IMG/VR virus record: IMGVR_UViG_3300045738_002456 | Span: 1-34,519 of that record | DNA length: 34,519 nucleotides | From: a virus | Direction: 5' to 3' (one strand) | In this document: one piece after another, positions 30,031-34,519 of the stretch | Position numbering within the stretch: position 1 is the first letter of the stretch | Layout: the number at the start of each line of letters is the position of its first letter | The notes under the pieces: model-generated | Told to the model about the DNA's origin: nothing | Databases searched by the model: none | Seen by the model: the letters and a program-made list of their open reading frames with translations, nothing else | Position numbers and translations under genes: made by a program

Positions 30031-30459
30031 ATGCCCGATCGCACCGGACCCATCATCGTCAGATCAGGCCGAGGACCCTACGCCGTCTCCATCGCCCTGG
30101 GACTACTCCTCGCCTCCACCTACGGCATCATCGTCAGCTTCCCCTCCAGCAACGTCGACGACGCCCTCAACCACCAGCTCGCGCTCATCTGGTCGATCAT
30201 CGGAGTCACCGCCTCACTCCTGGTCCTCGTGGGCCTGTACATGTCCAACCAGCTCGCCGGCATGGTCGTCGAGCGCATCGGACAGACCCTGATCTTCACC
30301 GGCGCCTCCGCCTACGTCGCGGTCCTGTGCGTCGAGTCGACGTTCGGCCAGTCCGGCCTCGTCGTCATGACCGCGTGCTCCATCTCGGTCGCCTCACTGA
30401 TCCGGGTCGTGCAGATCACCATCGACCTACGACGCCAGGGCAAGGGGGTCGCTCAGTGA
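30031..30459 (+). CDS. Four-helix membrane protein, possible holin
   Basis: A 142-residue protein with four hydrophobic segments (about residues 18-36, 50-70, 85-103 and 109-125) and a basic tail (RRQGKGVAQ). CAGGAGGC precedes the ATG. The position between the tail genes and endolysin fits a lysis function, but similar actinophage proteins have unproven roles. Confidence 0.65.
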   Translation: MPDRTGPIIVRSGRGPYAVSIALGLLLASTYGIIVSFPSSNVDDALNHQLALIWSIIGVTASLLVLVGLYMSNQLAGMVVERIGQTLIFTGASAYVAVLCVESTFGQSGLVVMTACSISVASLIRVVQITIDLRRQGKGVAQ

Positions 30460-30731
30460 GTCTGCTCCCCACCGTCGTCGCTGCCGTCTTCGCTGGCGGA
30501 GGTGGTGCAGCGGTCATCCTGCTGCTACGCCTCCCAGCCGACCTACGCAAGACGAAGGTCGACACGTCGGCCACCCTCAACGACATCGCCCTCGAGCTCG
30601 TCGAGCCGCTGCGCTCCGAGCTGTCCGAGGCGCGCAAGGAGGTCGGCCAGCTGCGAGAGCAGATGCAGGAGATGCGCGACGACCTGGCCGAGTACCACCG
30701 CCTGTACGGGCCACTGCCAGCCACGACCTGA
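30456..30731 (+). CDS. Membrane-anchored coiled-coil protein
   Basis: A 91-residue protein from GTG (GTGA overlap). One N-terminal transmembrane helix (VVAAVFAGGGGAAVILLL) is followed by a strongly charged coiled coil (LRSELSEARKEVGQLREQMQ and beyond). It might be a holin partner or spanin-like protein. Gram-positive phages usually lack spanins, so the function is open. Confidence 0.62.
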   Translation: MSLLPTVVAAVFAGGGGAAVILLLRLPADLRKTKVDTSATLNDIALELVEPLRSELSEARKEVGQLREQMQEMRDDLAEYHRLYGPLPATT

Positions 30732-30788
30732 CGCCTGCTCCACCATCTCAGCCCGCACCGCCTGGTGCCGGGCCACCTCGTCATGCCC

Positions 30789-30794
30789 AGGAGG
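30789..30794 (+). promoter_or_regulatory. Ribosome binding site deciding endolysin start
   Basis: AGGAGG lies 6 bases before the ATG at 30801. An in-frame ATG at 30783 precedes the site, so the 30801 start is chosen. The same CAGGAGGC box recurs before the scaffold, the 30031 gene and the 32632 gene. Confidence 0.7.
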
Positions 30795-30800
30795 CGCCAC

Positions 30801-32603
30801 ATGGCCACACCGATGACCCCGGACCAGATGCTCAAGACCCTGCAGGACGAGGGCCTCACCGTCGTCGAGGTCCCGGGCTGGCGTGAGCGGTGCCGCTGCT
30901 GCCCCGACACCGTCGCGCACCGACCGGCTGGCCCCTTCGTGCGCGGCTGGGGCGACATCAACGGTCAGCTCGCGCACATCACCGCGGGCGGCCTCGGCTC
31001 CCGCACCGTGCTGCAGTACATCCGCGACATCATCAACGGCGACCCCGGCGTGCCGGTCAAGTCGCACACCGTGATCCCCGACGAGAAGCGCACCGTCTAC
31101 CTGAACAGTGCCGGGCGGTGCAACCATGCCGGCAAGGTCGGCGGCAGCGTCCGCAGCCACATGATCGCCGCCGACTTCTCCACCACGGACGACTTCGACA
31201 ACCGGTTCACCGGCGGCACCGCCGACGGCAACGCGTTCACCTACGGCGATGAGTGCATCGCCGCCAAGTCAATGAGCGCCGACCAGTACGACACGCTCGT
31301 GCGCGTCCACGCCGCCCGGGCAAGGTTCCACGGGTGGACCGGTCAGGAGTCCGTCGGACACGGCGAGGTGTCCAACCAGCGCGGCAAGGGCGACCCGAAC
31401 CGGCACATGGGCCAGTTCCGCCGCGACGTCATGGCCAGGGTCAAGGCCGGACCGCTCGGCGGCGACGTCGACCCCGACCCCGTCGAGCCCGACCCGGATC
31501 CGGTGGTCACGGACCCGCCGGACATCGTGATCCCGGACGACGCCAGCCAGTCGTGGCTCGGCCGGCTGCTCGCCGCCGTGCTCGCCGCGCTCGGGAAGAC
31601 TCCCGCCCCCGTCGAGCCGACCGAGCCCGCCGAACCGGATCCGACACCGACGACACCGCCGTCCGACACCGCCGTCTGGGGTGTGCCCAGCAGCTGGTCC
31701 ATCGGTGCCACCGGCCCGGACGTCACCCGCCTCGGGCAGCGACTCGTCCTGTGGGCCGCCTACTACGGCCTGACCGCCCCGTACAAGGTCGGGCCGGGCC
31801 CGGAGTTCACCGAGACCGACCGGCAGGCCGTGGCCGCGTTCCAGCGCGCCCAGGGCTGGTCCGGTGCCGACGCCGACGGGTACCCCGGCCCGGAGACGTT
31901 CGCCCGGCTCGCCGCCGGCCCCACGGCCGTCCGGTCCCCGAACACGTCCGCCCCGACTGCGCTGCCGTCGTCGATGGTGAAGATGTACCACGTCCCCGAC
32001 GGCGGCTGGTACGCGATCGAGAACTCCGTGCTCGGACTCAAGACCGCACTGGCGCTCGGCTACCGGTGGATCGACATGGACTGCCACGTCACCAGTGACG
32101 GTGTGTTCGTGTTCGGGCACAACGCGGAGATGGCCAAGGACCACTTCACCCTCCCGGCCGCGTTCGTCGCGAAGTACGGCGCCGACGCCACGATCGAGCA
32201 GGTCACGTGGGCCGACCTGAAGACGCTCCGCACCCCGGTCACGACCTGGCGCGGCGAGAAGCTCGCCCTGCAGTACGTCGACGCGCAGACGGTCCTGTCG
32301 TGGCTCGCGCTGAACCCGAGGATGAGCGTCGCGCTCGAGCTGAAGGCGGGGGCCGCGTTCGACGACCCCGACACGTTCCGCCGCCTGCGTGACCTCGCGT
32401 TCGCCGAGCGCGTGAACCCGGACCGGCTGCTGGTGATGAGCCAGCCGCCGTGGCCGAACCTGCTCGGCCGGTTCAAGGCCGCGCACCCGTACTTCACGAC
32501 CGCGGTCCAGCGGCTCAGCTGGAAGAAGCCGGCCGACTGGGCGCAGATCGCCCCGCACGTCGACTACTACCGCTCCGGCAACTGGGGCACGAAGACCCGC
32601 TAA
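30801..32603 (+). CDS. Endolysin: amidase, PG-binding and GDPD-like domains
   Basis: A 600-residue lysin of three domains. Residues about 40-212 are a type-2 amidase: GQLAHITAGG (His59), HGEVSNQRGKGDPN (His187, Lys196, Asp198), consistent with its zinc site. A Pro/Asp-rich linker (about 222-293) follows. Residues 298-373 form a peptidoglycan-binding domain (IGATGPDVTRLGQRL, AVAAFQRAQGW, YPGPETFARL). Residues about 392-598 resemble glycerophosphodiester phosphodiesterase: His397, ENS (407-409), DMD (425-427), TSDGVFVFGH (His440) and ELK (513-515). The amidase cuts muramoyl-alanine bonds. The last domain may attack teichoic acids or wall lipids. The usual HRG motif is altered, so activity is uncertain. 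Confidence 0.8.
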   Translation: MATPMTPDQMLKTLQDEGLTVVEVPGWRERCRCCPDTVAHRPAGPFVRGWGDINGQLAHITAGGLGSRTVLQYIRDIINGDPGVPVKSHTVIPDEKRTVYLNSAGRCNHAGKVGGSVRSHMIAADFSTTDDFDNRFTGGTADGNAFTYGDECIAAKSMSADQYDTLVRVHAARARFHGWTGQESVGHGEVSNQRGKGDPNRHMGQFRRDVMARVKAGPLGGDVDPDPVEPDPDPVVTDPPDIVIPDDASQSWLGRLLAAVLAALGKTPAPVEPTEPAEPDPTPTTPPSDTAVWGVPSSWSIGATGPDVTRLGQRLVLWAAYYGLTAPYKVGPGPEFTETDRQAVAAFQRAQGWSGADADGYPGPETFARLAAGPTAVRSPNTSAPTALPSSMVKMYHVPDGGWYAIENSVLGLKTALALGYRWIDMDCHVTSDGVFVFGHNAEMAKDHFTLPAAFVAKYGADATIEQVTWADLKTLRTPVTTWRGEKLALQYVDAQTVLSWLALNPRMSVALELKAGAAFDDPDTFRRLRDLAFAERVNPDRLLVMSQPPWPNLLGRFKAAHPYFTTAVQRLSWKKPADWAQIAPHVDYYRSGNWGTKTR

Positions 32604-32631
32604 CGCACGACCACACCCACCAGGAGGCACC

Positions 32632-32862
32632 ATGTCCCGCTTCATCGCCTACATCCGATCCGCTGCCGCCGGGTACGAGCCCGTCGTCGCCGCGCAGGTC
32701 GTGGCCGCCGTGTTCAGCCTGCTCGCCGGGCTGGGCATCGCGGTCGCCGACTGGTCCGACAAGGCCGACGCCGTGCTCGCGTTCGTCGGCGTCGTCGCCC
32801 CGTTGATCGCTGGCGCCTACTCGCGGTCGAAGGTGTCGCCCGTCCACAACATCGGCGGCTGA
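32632..32862 (+). CDS. Putative holin
   Basis: A 76-residue protein with two transmembrane helices (about 19-40 and 45-64, GLGIAVADWSDKADAVLAFV forming the turn and second helix start) and a short polar C terminus. Two helices, small size and a place directly after the endolysin, with CAGGAGGC as ribosome site, are typical of a holin that opens the membrane at lysis. Confidence 0.72.
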   Translation: MSRFIAYIRSAAAGYEPVVAAQVVAAVFSLLAGLGIAVADWSDKADAVLAFVGVVAPLIAGAYSRSKVSPVHNIGG

Positions 32863-32864
32863 GG

Positions 32865-33008
32865 ATGCTGCGTGTCGTGCTGGTCGTCGCCCGGACCCTC
32901 TACGGATCCGCCGCGTGCGCCACCGAGCTGCTGCTCGAGGTCGTCCGCCAGCACGGCGCAGGCGCCGAAGCCGAACGCCACGAGCACGTCTTCGGTCGCC
33001 GACGATGA
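32865..33008 (+). CDS. Very small hypothetical protein
   Basis: A 47-residue protein starting two bases after the holin stop. It begins hydrophobic (MLRVVLVVARTLYGSAAC) and ends His/Arg-rich (HEHVFGRRR). Its stop overlaps the next gene by ATGA. Function is unknown; a short membrane-associated peptide is possible. Confidence 0.5.
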   Translation: MLRVVLVVARTLYGSAACATELLLEVVRQHGAGAEAERHEHVFGRRR

Positions 33009-33385
33009 GCACCCTGTCGCCGCGCGAGATGTTCCTACTCGACCTCGCCTGCACACCGCTGGCCGAAGCGTTCGACGCAACCCCCTACCTCGTGGGCACT
33101 ACCATGCAGCCCCGCGGTGACCGCGCACCCAGGGACGTCGACGTGCGCCTCATGCTCGAAGACGACCACTACGACCGCCTGGCCGCCACGGGAGTCTCGC
33201 TCGCGTTCCTCGGTCTCGCGATCGGGCAGTACGTCGCGAGCCTGACCGGCCTGCCGATCGACTTCCAGCTGCAGCGCCGCACCGAGGCGAACGCCCTGCA
33301 CCCGGGTGCGCGAAACCCTCTCGGACGGCGGACCCTCGACCGTTTCGAGGGTGACTGTCCTGTCCACCCTGACGGCACCGACTGA
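33005..33385 (+). CDS. Nucleotidyltransferase-like (MNT/pol-beta fold) protein
   Basis: A 126-residue protein. PYLVGTTMQPRGDRAPRDVD around residues 27-46 matches the hG[S/T]...DhD motif of the polymerase-beta nucleotidyltransferase superfamily (Gly31, Asp44, Asp46). LPIDFQLQ (Asp86) supplies the third acid. Similar genes are frequent at the right end of actinophage lysis modules, but no activity is known to me. It starts by ATGA overlap and is followed at once by the terminator. Confidence 0.62.
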   Translation: MSTLSPREMFLLDLACTPLAEAFDATPYLVGTTMQPRGDRAPRDVDVRLMLEDDHYDRLAATGVSLAFLGLAIGQYVASLTGLPIDFQLQRRTEANALHPGARNPLGRRTLDRFEGDCPVHPDGTD

Positions 33386-33412
33386 CCACGCCCGGCCGGT
33401 CGGACCGCACCG

Positions 33413-33445
33413 CCCCCGTCTCCCCCGCACCAGGGGAGACGGGGG
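33413..33445 (+). terminator. Strong rho-independent terminator
   Basis: A perfect 13-bp stem (33413-33425 with 33433-33445), loop CGCACCA, followed by CCTCTTTCGTTTC. It ends the late transcript and separates it from the integrase gene. Confidence 0.9.
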
Positions 33446-33571
33446 CCTCTTTCGTTTCTCCGGCCACAGGCGTACCCTCAACCCCACCACTGACGGGCGG
33501 AGCCGCCCGGGACGGACATCCCGAACGGCTCCTCACGCCCGCCGAATCGCCTAACACGATCGGAGAACGCT
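33446..33571. other. Region between terminator and integrase
   Basis: A 126-bp stretch with two neighbouring small inverted repeats: CGGGCGG/CCGCCCG (33494-33509) and CGGGA/TCCCG (33508-33523). GGAG precedes the GTG start of the integrase. It must hold the integrase promoter if the terminator works. It could also hold attP, which in many phages lies by int. No tRNA-end-like core was recognised. Confidence 0.45.
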
Positions 33572-34519
33572 GTGCAGCACCCTACCCAGACACACCAGCC
33601 CATCCCCTTCGACACGACCGGGGCCGGCCACCATCGAAGCCCCGACGACCTCGCCATCGCCGGCTGGCTCGCCCGCTACGGCGGCAACACCGCCGAGACG
33701 TACCGCACCCACATGCGCGTGTTCGTGCAATGGTGCGTCGCCAACAGTGTCCGCCCCCTCGAGCTCAAGCGCCCCCAGATCGAACTGTTCCTGCGCCACT
33801 GCGAACGCGAGCGCGGGAACCGGCCCCAGAGCGTCGAGAAACGACTCAACGCGCTGCGCTCGTTCTACACCTACGCCGTCTACGACGAGTACATCCCCGC
33901 GAACCCCGCCTCCCTGGTCCGCGCACCCGTGTGGCACCGCGACGAGTCCCGCCTCGTCCGCCTCGGCCGCCGCGAAGTCGACCGGCTCGTCGCCGCCGCA
34001 GCCGCCGGCACACCCTGCGAAGAAGCCCTCATCACGCTGCTCCTGTTCCTCGGGCTGCGCAACCACGAGGCCCGCGCCGTCCGCGTCGAGCACATGACCG
34101 ACATCGAACGAGGCCACCGCGTCGTCCACCTGATCGGCAAGGGCTCCAAGGCCGCGACCCTGCCCCTGCCCGTCGTGGTCGCCAGGTCGCTCGAGCGCGC
34201 GATCGGAGGCCGCACCCACGGGCCGCTGCTGCTGTGCGACTGGGGTGGTGGTCAGCCCCTGTCGGCGGCCTCAGCACGAACCGGGGTCCGCAGGGTCGCG
34301 CACCGTGCGGGCCTCGACGACAAGCACGTCCACCCGCACGCGCTGCGACACGCCATGATCACGATGGCGCTCGAGCTCGGCCTCCCGCTGCACATCGTGC
34401 AGGACTCCGCCCGCCACGCCGACCCCCGCACCACGATGGCCTACAGCCGCGCCCGGCACTCGCTGGACAAGCACGCCGCCCACACCCTCGCCGCGCACTT
34501 CGGCAACGACGCCGCCTAG
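33572..34519 (+). CDS. int: Tyrosine integrase
   Basis: A 315-residue XerD-like tyrosine recombinase starting at GTG with GGAG upstream. The N-terminal core-binding domain contains GGNTAETYRTHMRVFVQWC. The catalytic residues are all present: Arg163 (LGLRNHEARA), Lys190/193 (IGKGSK), His256 and Arg259 (HPHALRH), His282 (SARHADPRTT) and Tyr291, nine residues later. It would integrate the phage into the host chromosome. The arm-binding domain seen in lambda Int is short or missing. The gene ends on the last base of the window. Confidence 0.93.
   Translation: MQHPTQTHQPIPFDTTGAGHHRSPDDLAIAGWLARYGGNTAETYRTHMRVFVQWCVANSVRPLELKRPQIELFLRHCERERGNRPQSVEKRLNALRSFYTYAVYDEYIPANPASLVRAPVWHRDESRLVRLGRREVDRLVAAAAAGTPCEEALITLLLFLGLRNHEARAVRVEHMTDIERGHRVVHLIGKGSKAATLPLPVVVARSLERAIGGRTHGPLLLCDWGGGQPLSAASARTGVRRVAHRAGLDDKHVHPHALRHAMITMALELGLPLHIVQDSARHADPRTTMAYSRARHSLDKHAAHTLAAHFGNDAA

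Noticed and set aside
29490-30731. 413-codon + strand frame across the end of the SGNH gene and the membrane protein gene
   Set aside because: Its upstream part is Arg/His/Pro-rich shadow. Only the last 91 codons, from GTG at 30456, form a sensible protein, and these are annotated.
33306-33554. Small open frame over the terminator
   Set aside because: It runs through the perfect terminator hairpin and is Arg/Pro/Thr-rich without a ribosome site.

Overview
The window is almost entirely a temperate siphovirus (phage or prophage) of a high-GC Gram-positive host, most likely an actinobacterium. Three things point there: very strong G/C preference at third codon positions, the families of the structural proteins, and the many small zinc-ribbon proteins. 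I cannot name the host genus. I call 56 genes plus one frameshift product, all on the + strand. Most neighbours overlap by ATGA, GTGA or TGATG, so long stretches are probably translationally coupled operons. No tRNA, rRNA, CRISPR array or insertion sequence was seen.

Bases 1-8095 are an early DNA-metabolism block. It holds a Cas4/RecB-like nuclease, a phiC31 gp3-like (recombination directionality factor family) protein, a DnaQ-like 3'-5' exonuclease, a protein with a J-domain-like HPD motif, a PD-(D/E)XK Holliday-junction-resolvase-like nuclease, a DnaB/RepA-like helicase, and many tiny Cys-rich proteins. Directly after the helicase gene lies about 290 bp (8096-8385) of atypical sequence. It has a perfect DnaA box (TTATCCACA), a near-perfect second box, seven exact and two near-exact copies of TGTCCCA in both orientations, a hairpin, a T-rich stretch and a 10-bp inverted repeat. 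I read it as a candidate phage replication origin, the most interesting element of the window.

Bases 8386-11919 carry small accessory genes, mostly of unknown function. Bases 11920-12092 hold three hairpins just upstream of the terminase genes, a plausible place for a packaging (cos) site or terminator. Bases 12093-21767 are the head and neck module: TerS, TerL, portal, MuF-like minor head protein, scaffold, major capsid protein, a Lys/Ala/Pro-rich small protein, connectors, tail terminator, tail tube, and the two tail assembly chaperones joined by a CCCAAAA -1 frameshift. Bases 21772-29922 are tail genes: tape measure, distal tail, tail hub, a peptidase-S74-type self-trimming fibre and an SGNH-hydrolase tail protein. 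Bases 30031-33385 are the lysis region, with three small membrane proteins, an endolysin that carries a C-terminal glycerophosphodiester-phosphodiesterase-like domain, and a nucleotidyltransferase-like protein. A strong terminator (33413-33445) ends this unit, and a tyrosine integrase (33572-34519) closes the window.

No repressor, excisionase, primase, DNA polymerase or attachment site is recognisable. If the virus is complete, these lie outside the window, are among the unknown genes, or are supplied by the host.
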